A stretch of 64,000 bases of DNA, taken from the NCBI RefSeq assembly GCF_001590685.1, contig NZ_CP014616.1, forward strand, positions 208,501-272,500, in the 5' to 3' direction. Source of the DNA: Sporosarcina psychrophila. Its GTDB lineage: Bacteria > Bacillota > Bacilli > Bacillales_A > Planococcaceae. Below are positions 17,472-26,046 of this stretch, one piece after another; the first letter of the stretch is position 1, and every line of letters starts with the position of its first letter. Both the position numbers and the translations under genes were made by a program. Under the pieces are notes generated by a model. The model was not told the DNA's origin. It saw only the letters and a list, made by a program, of their open reading frames with translations, and ran no database searches.

Positions 17472-18326
17472 TTACTGAAAATAGTGTGGGTATAAATTTT
17501 TGTGTGTCCAAATCCATTGTTTCATCTCTATGATCATATTTTCATAACTTGGTACTTTGAATGAAAAATCCTGTCGGTTATTTATCAATGTTTTATCGGC
17601 ATTGACGGAATCGCTAGGCAAAATCGTTAACATATCCTCTTTAAAATTCGCATTGAATTGTTTTAATAAATCAAACTTACTTATACTCTGGTTATTAACA
17701 AGGTGATATAACCCTGTTAAATCTTCGATTGCAGCCTTTTCCATTGCTTTTGCTAAAGTTAAAGTTGTGACGCCAGTCCAGATGGCTCCTGTAAATCCAT
17801 TAATGGTTCCTTGTTGTTTCATAAACCAATCAAATAAACCAATTCCATTCCTTTTCATATCCGGACCAATAATTGAATTTCTAAAGGTTAAATTTTTTTT
17901 ATCATTAACTTCGCCCAAAGCTTTCGTTCGATCATAAAAAGTTTCACCATCACGAATGCTAGCTTCGGAATAGGGTCCTGATTTACCTGAGAAAACACAA
18001 TCTGTACTCATATGAATTAATTTAGTGTTGGTGTTTTTTAATTTATCGGCTATAAGGTGTGGTAAGTAACTATTTAGATAGACAGCTCTTGACGGTACTA
18101 ACTCACACGCTTCGTTTAAAATACCTATGCAGTTGATCACTACGTCATAGTTTTCTTTTACTAGAATTGAATTCAACAAAAAATCATCCATAATATCCCC
18201 ATTTATGTTCTTGCAATAAGGAAATGCTGTTCTTGAAAAGGTAGTAACTTCATGCCCTTTCTCACTTAAAAATAATGAGATGGTGTGACCTGCCATTCCA
18301 GTTGCCCCAAGAACTAGGAATTTCAT
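17472..18326 (-). CDS. RmlD-like NAD(P)-dependent sugar reductase
   Basis: A 284-residue extended SDR of the dTDP-4-dehydrorhamnose reductase type. GATGMAGH (Rossmann), MSTDCVFSG (catalytic Ser/Thr region) and YDRTKALGE (Tyr/Lys) are visible. It follows a CapE-like dehydratase by one nucleotide, so the pair probably makes a deoxy-amino-sugar nucleotide for a surface polymer; the CapF-type reductases that follow CapE carry an extra cupin domain that is absent here. The start at 18326 is chosen because GGAGG is 5 nt upstream and homology begins at MKFLVLG. The UDP-sugar 2-epimerase expected next is missing. Confidence 0.85.
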   Translation of the reverse strand: MKFLVLGATGMAGHTISLFLSEKGHEVTTFSRTAFPYCKNINGDIMDDFLLNSILVKENYDVVINCIGILNEACELVPSRAVYLNSYLPHLIADKLKNTNTKLIHMSTDCVFSGKSGPYSEASIRDGETFYDRTKALGEVNDKKNLTFRNSIIGPDMKRNGIGLFDWFMKQQGTINGFTGAIWTGVTTLTLAKAMEKAAIEDLTGLYHLVNNQSISKFDLLKQFNANFKEDMLTILPSDSVNADKTLINNRQDFSFKVPSYENMIIEMKQWIWTHKNLYPHYFQ

Positions 18327-18327
18327 G

Positions 18328-19350
18328 TTATCCTCCATTCCATTTACGCAGTTCGTCTTTAACGAAATCTAGTTTTAACAACTTTTCTTTTATTTCATCT
18401 ACTGAAAGGGTCTTTGTATTATTAGAGTTATATTCATCGGTTAACGTAATTTTAGGGGAACCTTCTTCGAGGTATTTCCCATAATTTAGATCTCGGTTAT
18501 CAGCAGGAATTCTATAAAAGTCTCCCATATCAATTGCTTTGGCTGCTTCTTCTTTCGTAAGAAGTACCTCGTAAATTTTTTCTCCGTGACGAGTACCAAT
18601 AATATTAACTTCATTTTTAGCATTAAATAATTCAATCAATGCTTGTGCTAAATCTTTTATATAACAAGCGGGTGATTTTTGAACTACGATGTCGCCATTC
18701 ACTGCATTTGTAAAGGCATATAACACCAATTCGACTGCTTCTTCAAGGCTCATCATAAAACGAGTCATTTTGGAATCAGTAACCGTTAATGGCTTTCCGT
18801 TCTTAATTTGTTCTATGAACAATGGTATGACTGATCCACGGGATGCCATCACGTTACCGTAGCGAGTTCCACAAATTAAGGTTTTGTCAGGAGTAACCAT
18901 TCTAGATTTTGCAATGAATGTTTTCTCCATCATCGCTTTTGAAATCCCCATTGCATTGACAGGGTATGCGGCTTTATCTGTAGAGAGACAAATGATTTTT
19001 TTCACACCTGCGTTTATCGCTGCAGTTAATACATTTTCTGTTCCAAGAATATTTGTTTTTACGGCTTCTAAGGGGAAAAATTCGCAAGAGGGAACTTGTT
19101 TAAGGGCTGCTGCATGAAAAACGAAGTCTACATTGTACATAGCGTTATTTAAACTGCTACTATCACGTACATCTCCGATGAAAAATTTAATTTTGTTATT
19201 CTGATATAAAATGCGCATATCATCTTGTTTTTTTTCGTCTCTTGAAAATATCCTAATTTCCTTGATATCAGTAGTTAAGAATCTTTCTAATACAGCGTTA
19301 CCAAATGAACCAGTTCCACCTGTTATTAGTAGTATTTTATCTTTAAACAT
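18328..19350 (-). CDS. capE: UDP-GlcNAc 4,6-dehydratase/5-epimerase (CapE/FnlA type)
   Basis: A 340-residue extended SDR that closely follows the Staphylococcus CapE pattern: ITGGTGSFG, IFSRDEKKQDDMR, HAAALKQVPSCEFFP, LSTDKAAYPVNAMGISK and CGTRYGNVMASRGSV. In this family Met replaces the usual SDR tyrosine (MGISK), as seen here. It converts UDP-GlcNAc to a 4-keto-6-deoxy talo-type intermediate on the way to FucNAc or related sugars. ATG at 19350 is preferred over an upstream TTG that abuts the AAAGGAG. It is first of a two-gene unit and belongs with the GT2 gene upstream. Confidence 0.9.
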   Translation of the reverse strand: MFKDKILLITGGTGSFGNAVLERFLTTDIKEIRIFSRDEKKQDDMRILYQNNKIKFFIGDVRDSSSLNNAMYNVDFVFHAAALKQVPSCEFFPLEAVKTNILGTENVLTAAINAGVKKIICLSTDKAAYPVNAMGISKAMMEKTFIAKSRMVTPDKTLICGTRYGNVMASRGSVIPLFIEQIKNGKPLTVTDSKMTRFMMSLEEAVELVLYAFTNAVNGDIVVQKSPACYIKDLAQALIELFNAKNEVNIIGTRHGEKIYEVLLTKEEAAKAIDMGDFYRIPADNRDLNYGKYLEEGSPKITLTDEYNSNNTKTLSVDEIKEKLLKLDFVKDELRKWNGG

Positions 19351-19414
19351 ATAGTTATAGGTCAACTCCTTTCATTGGAGAGGCTGTTCCAGAAATAGAA
19401 CGACATTCATTTCC

Positions 19415-20014
19415 TTATTTCAGCCCTCTAAGATGCAAATCAGATTCGGAAGTTTCTCTAGGATAGTTATACCAATAGGCAAATAGTCCAGTATATTTAC
19501 ATTTGGGGTTATTATCCATTAATACTCTATTGAAATCCCAATCTCCGGCAAAATCTTTTCTCGTTGTGAACACTGCATCCCCTATAAAACTTCTTCGAAT
19601 GATCTTAAATTGTCCACACCACGTATAAGCATCATCTTTACTTTTCACAAATTGTAGTCCGTGTTTCGTTAACATATTGTAGTAATAAATGTCATATTCA
19701 CCGTCAACTTGTGCTAGTACATCCCGAATCGGAGGTAAATATTGATCATCGCTATCAATGATTGCTACATAATCCCCGGTTGCTTCAGCAATGCATCGAT
19801 TATATGATTCACTAGCACCTCTATTTGCTTCATGCGTTATTATTTTTAATTGTGGACAAGTTTTTTCATATTCCTTTAGTAGTTCTACTGTTTTATCAGT
19901 GGAACCATCGTCGCAAACAATAATTTCATAAGCATATTCTTTCGGAATACTATCCAGCATTATCTTAATCCATTCTTCACTATTGTAAGCTGGAGTTAGA
20001 AAACTAATTTTCAT
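19415..20014 (-). CDS. Family 2 glycosyltransferase (short GT-A)
   Basis: A 199-residue GT-A glycosyltransferase. TPAYNSEEW, VCDDGSTD (nucleotide-binding Asp) and the DXD motif in IIDSDDQY are present. It lacks the membrane helices or tandem domains of longer GT2 proteins, so it is a minimal soluble enzyme. The GAGG ribosome site is about 8 nt before the ATG. It precedes capE by about 65 bp on the same strand and likely transfers a sugar in the same surface-glycan pathway. Donor and acceptor are unknown. Confidence 0.88.
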   Translation of the reverse strand: MKISFLTPAYNSEEWIKIMLDSIPKEYAYEIIVCDDGSTDKTVELLKEYEKTCPQLKIITHEANRGASESYNRCIAEATGDYVAIIDSDDQYLPPIRDVLAQVDGEYDIYYYNMLTKHGLQFVKSKDDAYTWCGQFKIIRRSFIGDAVFTTRKDFAGDWDFNRVLMDNNPKCKYTGLFAYWYNYPRETSESDLHLRGLK

Positions 20015-20304
20015 TCAAAGACCTCATTCCTTTATTGATCAATTAATTAATACCAAGGTAGTAGAAAGCATGCATCATCTACCGTTAAATTTTCCAATTA
20101 GCGCAATTCGTAACAAGTTATTGTTGATACCTTGTTAAAAAGAAATCTCATACCTTATGCTTATCAAAAATACGTCTGTCCTCGATTAATATATGCGTGT
20201 GATTATTTAAACTTTAGGCCGATGCGTTTTCTGTAGCTAGAAATCGATTATGTATGAGGATGAGTAGCTGAGTTAATAACGTTTTAAGTCAAAATATCCA
20301 AAAC
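20015..20304. other. Gene-free stretch upstream of the glycan cluster
   Basis: No ORF with a ribosome site, no recognised RNA and no repeat. It probably contains the promoter for the minus-strand GT2-capE genes. Confidence 0.4.
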
Positions 20305-20344
20305 AAATCCCCCTAGTCAGATGCTCATCTGACTAGGGGGATTT
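20305..20344 (-). terminator. Terminator after the small basic protein gene
   Basis: Perfect 18-bp stem AAATCCCCCTAGTCAGAT / ATCTGACTAGGGGGATTT with a 4-nt loop and short T-rich flanks on both sides. It most likely serves the minus-strand gene at 20418-20567. Confidence 0.75.
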
Positions 20345-20417
20345 ATGTTAGATGCGATAAGTAGAATTCAGTGCATCAGTTAACAGTTCTCTAGGGGGAA
20401 ACTGACAGGCACTGTTT

Positions 20418-20567
20418 TCAACGCTTTCTTTTGTTTTTCTTACCATCTAAATTTAAAAATTCGCTTTCACGTGCAAACTCAACATCGTCTTTCGGCTTTG
20501 TATCGTATTTGAGGGCATTCCGCTGTTTACCTTTGTCTTTGTTTTTGTTTTTATTTTCTTCCGACAT
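20418..20567 (-). CDS. Small hydrophilic basic protein (49 residues)
   Basis: ATG at 20567 with a strong AAGGAGG 8 nt upstream opens a 49-codon ORF ending TGA. The product begins MSEENKNKNKDKGKQRN and ends GKKNKRKR; it is very rich in Lys, Asn, Asp and Glu and has no hydrophobic segment. It looks like the small, heat-soluble, disordered proteins of Bacillales (some are spore-associated), but I do not recognise the family. The gene lies between a terminator and the alpha/beta hydrolase, on the opposite strand. Confidence 0.7.
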   Translation of the reverse strand: MSEENKNKNKDKGKQRNALKYDTKPKDDVEFARESEFLNLDGKKNKRKR

Positions 20568-20813
20568 GACTTGAACCTCCTTTTGTAGAATGATTTCATC
20601 CTAGCTATTGTGTCCAAGGTGCAGAGTTCTATGTAGGAGAATGCAAAATAGGTACCATTCCTTTTTGCACGAATTGCTTGGGTGATGCGATAGACTATCA
20701 GAAACTCTATTGGTATTTCCTGTAATCGTATTGATTTCTTTCATTTTTCTCAGTTTCTCTACTATACTAATCATAGGCGTCATGAATGCTAAGAGACAGC
20801 ATAGTAAAGGGGA

Positions 20814-21785
20814 ATGAGTAAGATTCGAATCAAATGGAAGAGGCTACTTGTTCTTTTTGCTACAGTTTTCTTGCTGATCCAAATCATCGGCAGTTTCTTT
20901 TTTTATGAGCTAGCAGTCAAGCGGGGACCGAAAGATTTCTTGCAGAAGAATGCAGATTTGGAAGTATCCGATAAGGCAATGAACCTCTTTTTGAATGGAG
21001 ATTGGATAGGTTGGGTCGCGGATCAAAATTTTGAACGACTCACTTTAACGTCACGCGACGGACTGAAACTGTCAGGTTACTATTTGCCGGCATCCAAGCC
21101 AACGGATAAATTGGTCATTTTAACGCATGGCTATTTAGGAAACGCGAAGCAAATGGGGCTATTTGGACAGCATTATCATAACGATTTGGATTATAATATT
21201 TTCATGCCTGATGCACGAGGGCATGGAAAGAGCGAGGGTAATTATTATGGATTTGGCTGGCCAGATCGGCTCGATTTGATTGATTGGACACAACTATTGG
21301 TGGAGAAACTTGGAACTGATATTAAAGTGGTCTACCATGGTTTATCGATGGGGGCGGCGACCGTCTTGATGGCTAGTGGAGAAGAAGAACTTCCTAGCCA
21401 GGTCAAAGCCATCATAGCGGACAGTCCCTATGCGTCCGTCTATCAATTATTCCAGTATCAAATGAATCGGATGTTTCATCTGCCGGCATTTCCATTGTTA
21501 GATAGCACCAGTGTGTTAACCAAAATCAGGGCAGGTTATTCATTCAGAGAAGCGAGTGCACTAAAAGAGGTGGAGAAAACGAGTGTCCCGATCCTGTATA
21601 TTCATGGGGAAAGCGATACATTTGTTCCAACAGAGTTGACAAAGGATTTGTATCGACATACTTCAAGTGACGCAGAACTCTATCTTGTCCCGAATGCAAA
21701 CCACGGTGAATCCATTGCATTGGACGAAGACAAATACAATATGAAAATAGATCAGTTTCTTAACCGTTATATTGAATTAAAATAG
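20814..21785 (+). CDS. Membrane-anchored alpha/beta hydrolase
   Basis: A 323-residue hydrolase with an N-terminal membrane helix (about 10-30) and the catalytic domain outside or at the membrane. Visible motifs are HGYLGNAKQ (oxyanion loop), DARGHGKSEG, the nucleophile elbow GLSMGAA, a late Asp in HGESDTFVP and catalytic His in NANHGES. It resembles B. subtilis YqkD-type hydrolases of unknown substrate. AAAGGGG lies just before the ATG. It ends at a palindromic terminator shared with the convergent YitT-type gene. Confidence 0.88.
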   Translation: MSKIRIKWKRLLVLFATVFLLIQIIGSFFFYELAVKRGPKDFLQKNADLEVSDKAMNLFLNGDWIGWVADQNFERLTLTSRDGLKLSGYYLPASKPTDKLVILTHGYLGNAKQMGLFGQHYHNDLDYNIFMPDARGHGKSEGNYYGFGWPDRLDLIDWTQLLVEKLGTDIKVVYHGLSMGAATVLMASGEEELPSQVKAIIADSPYASVYQLFQYQMNRMFHLPAFPLLDSTSVLTKIRAGYSFREASALKEVEKTSVPILYIHGESDTFVPTELTKDLYRHTSSDAELYLVPNANHGESIALDEDKYNMKIDQFLNRYIELK

Positions 21786-21840
21786 GTGCCACTGGTTCTA
21801 AAACAATTTGAGTTGTTTTCAGAACCGGGCACCTATTTTT
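21782..21840. terminator. Long palindromic terminator (family copy 3), bidirectional
   Basis: AATAGGTGCC-CTGGTTCT-AAACAA pairs with TTGTTTT-AGAACC-GGCACCTATT, then TTTT. It sits between convergent genes and can stop both. Confidence 0.8.
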
Positions 21841-21849
21841 TACTATCTA

Positions 21850-22653
21850 CTAGTTAACTGAAAATTTACCATCAACTTCAACCGTCTCATAAATATTAAT
21901 AAATGCGTCTTCATCATGCTTTCGGACAATCTTTTTAACATGCAGCGTTTCATAACGCGTGACGACCATCATTAAAATGTCTTTCTTCTCTTGAGTATAG
22001 CCCCCGTAACCTTCCGTAATCGTAATCCCACGATAGATGGATCCCAGTAACTCATTGCGTATTAAATCACCTTTTGTCGTGACAATCTGCATCGTCAGTT
22101 TGACGTGATCTGTGAAGATTGTATCGATCATTTTACCAGTGATATAGATAGACAACAGGGTATATAACGCGATTTCCCAGTCAAAGACAAATCCTGAAAG
22201 TAGCACGATTACGCCATTCATCCCCGTGAGGAGAAGGCCGATACTGAAAGAACTTGTACGGGAAACGATAATCGCAATAATATCCAAACCGCCAGAAGTT
22301 CCTGAGTATTTGAGGATAAGACCAACACCCATACCACCAATGCCGCCACCGAAAACCGTTGATAACAGGATATTGTCTGTCACAGCAACGACTGGTATCA
22401 CGTATAAGAATGCCGAGAGCGACACGACGCAAACCAGTGTGTTAATGGTAATTGTTTTTCCGAGTTTGTAGTAGCCTAAAACAATCAAAGGCAAGTTAAG
22501 GACTAGATTTAATAGACCGGTATTAAATGGGCTGATTAGGCCGAGTAAAATTGCGATTCCGCTAATACCACTACTTAAAATCCCGAAAGGAACGAGAAAG
22601 CAGTTAAAAGCAAATGCAATAATGAGTGAACCTAAGACGACAATTAAATTTTT
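21850..22653 (-). CDS. YitT family membrane protein (DUF161 + DUF2179)
   Basis: A 267-residue integral membrane protein with about five to six helices in the N-terminal two thirds (including SLIIAFAFNCFLVPFGILSS and the glycine-rich VFGGGIGGMGVGLILKYSG) and a soluble C-terminal DUF2179 domain (about 210-265; TEGYGGYTQEKKDILM). YitT/YpjC-type proteins are thought to be transport-related, but no substrate is proven. ATG at 22653 is chosen because AGGAG lies 11 nt upstream and the membrane helix begins there. It is preceded by a T-box-like leader, which would imply control by an uncharged tRNA. Confidence 0.88.
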   Translation of the reverse strand, partial: KNLIVVLGSLIIAFAFNCFLVPFGILSSGISGIAILLGLISPFNTGLLNLVLNLPLIVLGYYKLGKTITINTLVCVVSLSAFLYVIPVVAVTDNILLSTVFGGGIGGMGVGLILKYSGTSGGLDIIAIIVSRTSSFSIGLLLTGMNGVIVLLSGFVFDWEIALYTLLSIYITGKMIDTIFTDHVKLTMQIVTTKGDLIRNELLGSIYRGITITEGYGGYTQEKKDILMMVVTRYETLHVKKIVRKHDEDAFINIYETVEVDGKFSVN

Positions 22654-22691
22654 CATAACTAGTAAATCTCCTTCCAGCTTTGGCAAATAAA

Positions 22692-22722
22692 AAAACTCGA
22701 CCCTAAATAAGGGACGAGTTTG
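22692..22722 (-). terminator. Leader terminator of the YitT-type gene
   Basis: On the minus strand AAACTCGTCCCT / AGGGTCGAGTTT with a TTTTTTT tail, directly before the coding region. It is the terminator half of the T-box-like leader. Confidence 0.8.
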
Positions 22723-22975
22723 TGCTCGCGATTATACCCATAACTCCGCAAGTTTCTAAAAACAAACGGCTTTCAGTCAACGTATTTTCATACGTGCTCC
22801 AGATAACGGTGGAAAACCGTCAAAGCTTACTAACTTTTCAGCCTTGTATCTCAGAGATGAATTTCGGATAAGGGCTGTTCGTCGACTTTCACTAAGCGCC
22901 AACTTAATAGGGAACAGGGACCTTTTCGTACTTTTTCTCGTCATAGACTTTTAGTGTTAGATGTTAATTTAGCAG
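22692..22975 (-). ncRNA. T-box-like leader RNA
   Basis: Reading the minus strand: GACGAG..AGTACG (stem I base with the AGTA motif), a long stem I, TGAAAAGTTAGTAAGC then GACGG..CCACCGTTATC, and finally GGGTATAATCGCGAG followed by AACTCGTCCC and the terminator. GAGTT can pair with AACTC as an antiterminator. The box motif differs from the consensus AGGGTGGTACCGCG at about five positions, including the UGGN tRNA-pairing bases, so it is either diverged or no longer functional. The specifier codon could not be assigned. Confidence 0.55.
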
Positions 22976-23160
22976 AGAAAAATTGACGTGTCAATACGTG
23001 TTTACCTGCCTTACTATGAATTGAATACCTTTTGCTATCAAACGGTCATGATTATTTAGAGTGCAATGTCTAAAGGGGGGGAGAAGAACTTCACATACCG
23101 TCAAGAAAACCCAGTTTCGTTCACAGGCGCCTGTATACTAAGTCGGATTTTGTTAATTAA
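22976..23160. other. Gene-free stretch
   Basis: Downstream end of the minus-strand M14 peptidase and upstream of the T-box-like leader. No feature was recognised apart from the presumed leader promoter. Confidence 0.3.
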
Positions 23161-24351
23161 TCATACATATAACCCTGCTAGAAAAATCCCTAACGTCTCT
23201 TGATAAATTTCATCGAACTGGTCCAAGGGAAGCGGGTTTTTTCCTGAACCTAGTTCAACTGTGAATCCAGGTCTCCGCCATTCCTGAATAAACCAATCCT
23301 TATATCCAGCGTAGCTTTCAATTGTTTGAACTGATTCGTATCCGCTGACCCTACTGAACTCGTTAACAAGAACTTCAGACTCAGGAGGTTCAAGGTTCTC
23401 GTACCCCCAATAAATAACTTCTCCCTGTGTATGAAGAGCGAGTACTCTTGCAAAATCCTGCCTTCTTGTCAGGTCCGCAATTGCAATTGCCTCAGGTTCG
23501 GACAAAGGACGCTCACCGCCATAATCTCTTGGACCCGGATACTTAGGATTACGAGCTCTTTCCCGATCCCAATTGGCAGGAAATTGATCATTCAGATCCA
23601 CACCCCTTATATTGGCTTTCCAGTCTGAAAAGTCCAAGCTACCATTATTCAATTCAACAACTCTGCTTCGCCATGGCTCATTTGCAGGCGGACCATTTAA
23701 CACCAAATTAACTCCGTCCGGATTGACCATCGGAACAATGGATAATGTCGTTTGTTGGTAAAAGGGGAATGTAAAAAGACCGCGGATAGTAGTTTGGTTC
23801 GTTAATGAAAGCAAATAATCATTTAAAAAGGTCAAAATGATAGGGGTAGTAATCCATTCATTCGCATGAAATGAAGCATTATAATGAACTCGTTTAGTTC
23901 CACTACCAACCAAGATTTCTGGTATTTCTCGTTTTAAAACGGAATTTCCGATAGGAGCGGTTTGCAAAAATGGATAAACGGCTAGTAACCTTCTGATATC
24001 ATTCATCATAATGTCGTAATCAAAATTTTGTTTCCCGTTTATAAGCCTCCAGGTAATCCTCTGAGGAATTTTAATCAACTGTCCAACTTGCAGGCGGTTC
24101 GGTTCAAGATTAGGGTTGACAAGAAGAAGTGAATACAAAGGAAGATTTAGTCTTTGTGCGATCAAACATAAAGAATCCCCTGTTTGAATTTTATAATTGG
24201 TAGCAACAAATCCAGGGATTTGAATTCGCTGACCTGTCGTAAGTATTTGTGTGTTGATGTTTCGGTTGGAATCGATAATCAGTTGAAGAGGCATCTTGAA
24301 TACCTGGCTGAAATTCCAAAACGAATCTCCAGGTCTAGCAAATATGTCCAT
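23161..24351 (-). CDS. LysM-M14 gamma-D-glutamyl-L-diamino-acid endopeptidase I
   Basis: A 396-residue cell-wall peptidase. Two LysM modules occupy about residues 3-48 and 52-96 (YKIQTGDSLCLIAQRL), followed by an M14 carboxypeptidase-fold domain (about 110-390) with zinc ligands His and Glu in FHANEW (about 160-163), His in ALHTQGE (about 304) and catalytic Glu in TVELGSG (about 367). This is the architecture of sporulation endopeptidase ENP1 / B. subtilis YqgT, which cuts gamma-D-Glu-diaminoacid bonds of wall peptides. There is no signal peptide. A GAGGAGG site is 7 nt before the ATG. The gene is monocistronic. Confidence 0.9.
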   Translation of the reverse strand: MDIFARPGDSFWNFSQVFKMPLQLIIDSNRNINTQILTTGQRIQIPGFVATNYKIQTGDSLCLIAQRLNLPLYSLLLVNPNLEPNRLQVGQLIKIPQRITWRLINGKQNFDYDIMMNDIRRLLAVYPFLQTAPIGNSVLKREIPEILVGSGTKRVHYNASFHANEWITTPIILTFLNDYLLSLTNQTTIRGLFTFPFYQQTTLSIVPMVNPDGVNLVLNGPPANEPWRSRVVELNNGSLDFSDWKANIRGVDLNDQFPANWDRERARNPKYPGPRDYGGERPLSEPEAIAIADLTRRQDFARVLALHTQGEVIYWGYENLEPPESEVLVNEFSRVSGYESVQTIESYAGYKDWFIQEWRRPGFTVELGSGKNPLPLDQFDEIYQETLGIFLAGLYV

Positions 24352-24444
24352 GCATTTCCTCCTCTTAGTTGGAAATACTCAGTAATAAGAGTATGTGAAG
24401 TATTGCTTAACAATTACATAAAACTAAAAAGGGAAATTAAAAAT

Positions 24445-24770
24445 CTATATACGTTGAACAAATGAATACGGCGTATGCGCTTTATAAGGGCTTTTGTGAG
24501 GCCACTGAAACAGCCCTTGTACTTGGAATGAATTAGGATTCCTCACTAATCCCGCTTCGACTACCACGAAGACGCGCCTGCGCTGGATGGTCTATGTGAG
24601 AAAGAGTATTTCATTATTAGTGATGAAATCTGCAACCTGGATTGCGGATTTCTTGACTATAATTATACAGTTAATGCCAAGAGGTTATTCCAGATAGGTT
24701 AAAGAATACCTCATCTGGCTTAAGGCGAGATGCCTCCCCTAGCGCCGTAGCGGTTCAATGGAAATAAATC
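24445..24770 (+). repeat. Composite interspersed repeat, copy at 24.5 kb
   Basis: From TATATACGTTGAACAAATGAA onward the stretch follows the copy at 31.73 kb: GCGTATGCGCTTTATAAGGG, GCCACTGAAA, CTTGGAATGAATTAGGATTC, CGAAGACGCGCC.GCGCTGGA, TGGTCTATGTG, GATGAAATCTGCAA. Compared with that copy it lacks the internal GCTTTGTGGATGCC..CTTATCGC hairpin. Positions 24730-24765 also match 35474-35500 in reverse (CGCCGTAGCGGTTCAATGG). No coding potential. Confidence 0.75.
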
Positions 24771-24790
24771 TACGTGGAAATGAAAACGAT

Positions 24791-24826
24791 AAACAGGCAC
24801 TAGGAAAGATTCCCTAATGCCTGTTT
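24791..24826 (-). terminator. Terminator of the acidic protein gene
   Basis: AAACAGGCA / TGCCTGTTT stem with an inner TAGG/CCTA extension, T-rich on both strands, 15 bp beyond the minus-strand stop. Confidence 0.75.
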
Positions 24827-24840
24827 ATTTTCTTTAAGCT

Positions 24841-25500
24841 TTACAGATTTTCATATGAAGTCATCTTATCCATATTACTCGCAACCAAAGCAATGAGTGT
24901 GCTCGCCTCTTCTTTTGTAAAGACGAAGCTGCTTTCCTCTTTGTGAAGCTCGTTGCCTTCCGACCAAAAGCGCTTGACCCTTCGAAGAACACCATCTCCA
25001 GTAGCATTGACTACCCCAAATTGATGCGTTATTTCTATTGCATCTTCGATTTGGAAAGCAGTGACTTCAGGTGTTTCCCATTCGACGCTCAATTCCTCAA
25101 ACTCTGTATCAGCAATTTCACCCACGTAGTATTCTCCACTATTGACGGCGTCTAAAACGAACTCCTCGTCAAGATCATCTAGTTCATCATCACTGATGAA
25201 ATCATGGAAGATATCATGAATAGCGTCAATTATATCTTCAATGTCAGTAAGAATGATTCTGGTTTGCTGTTCGAATTCAAAGTCAAAAGTTTCCACGTAA
25301 AACTCTGCGTTATGTGGATCAAAATGAAGGGTACAGAAGTAATCCCTTTCGTCGTCCTCCGTTTCGACAAAAAATTCGATACGTGGATGTTTTGCACTTT
25401 GGTCAATCGACATATGACCGACTTGATCATATTGATCGCAAATTGAATTCAGATGATCATGAAGCTCAGTAGTTACTCTGTTAAACCATTCCATTGACAT
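24841..25500 (-). CDS. Acidic protein of unknown function
   Basis: A 219-residue soluble, strongly acidic protein that I do not recognise. It has no signal peptide or membrane helix. The sequence alternates aromatic/acidic beta-like stretches (FYVETFDFEFEQQTRI) with an Asp/Glu-rich middle (ISDDELDDLDEEFV), suggesting a compact alpha/beta fold. AGGGGCGG lies upstream of the ATG. It stands alone between a composite repeat and a TetR pseudogene and has its own terminator. No function can be inferred. Confidence 0.75.
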   Translation of the reverse strand: MSMEWFNRVTTELHDHLNSICDQYDQVGHMSIDQSAKHPRIEFFVETEDDERDYFCTLHFDPHNAEFYVETFDFEFEQQTRIILTDIEDIIDAIHDIFHDFISDDELDDLDEEFVLDAVNSGEYYVGEIADTEFEELSVEWETPEVTAFQIEDAIEITHQFGVVNATGDGVLRRVKRFWSEGNELHKEESSFVFTKEEASTLIALVASNMDKMTSYENL

Positions 25501-25647
25501 GCTTTAACCGCCCCTTTATTTTTATTCCTCAATTCATATCTTTTCCCAATTCGTGTATTTTATCTAAAAAAATAAATAAAAAGTGTAAAATGTTCAAATG
25601 AAGCAAAAATCATGAAAATGGTGCAACTCATATCACGAAAATCACAA

Positions 25648-25885
25648 GAAATCGTTAGTAATTGGTCGGTCATATAATCAGATGAATACTTGAATTCACG
25701 ATCGATCCGTTCGAATAGTATCGCCCCAGATTGCGCAGGCTTGGTAATTGGCAAACATCATAGAAAAGCCAGCTATTCTTTCATACCAAAGAGCTTCAGC
25801 ACTCTGTGTACTTATACATTCAGACATCTCGGTAATCGTAATAGAAGTCATTCAATCCGAAGTAATCCAAAAACGCGACTATACA
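25648..25885 (-). pseudogene. TetR regulator remnant (relative of the gene at 438-1037)
   Basis: Minus-strand frames give MTSITITEMSEC (matching the HISITDIVQLA helix of the intact TetR), then after a large internal deletion MFANYQACAIWG (matching MLANYQAYAIWG), and after a frameshift REFKYSSDYMTDQLLTI (matching SEFLYPPDYMAEQLLAI). The DNA also aligns directly with positions 483-600. It is a decayed paralogue or transferred copy, interrupted by deletion, frameshift and stops. Confidence 0.75.
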
Positions 25886-26046
25886 AGTAGTGCTAAGGGG
25901 GAATCAAGTTATTTACTGGTTGATTTGGTTAATCAGCACGTGTGGTAGGTGTTTTTTTAATGGAACAATGCATTAGAGTTGCTTAACATATAGATGCAGA
26001 ATAAAGTAAATAGGTAAGTTGTTGCTGAATAAAAGGAGGAGTTGGG

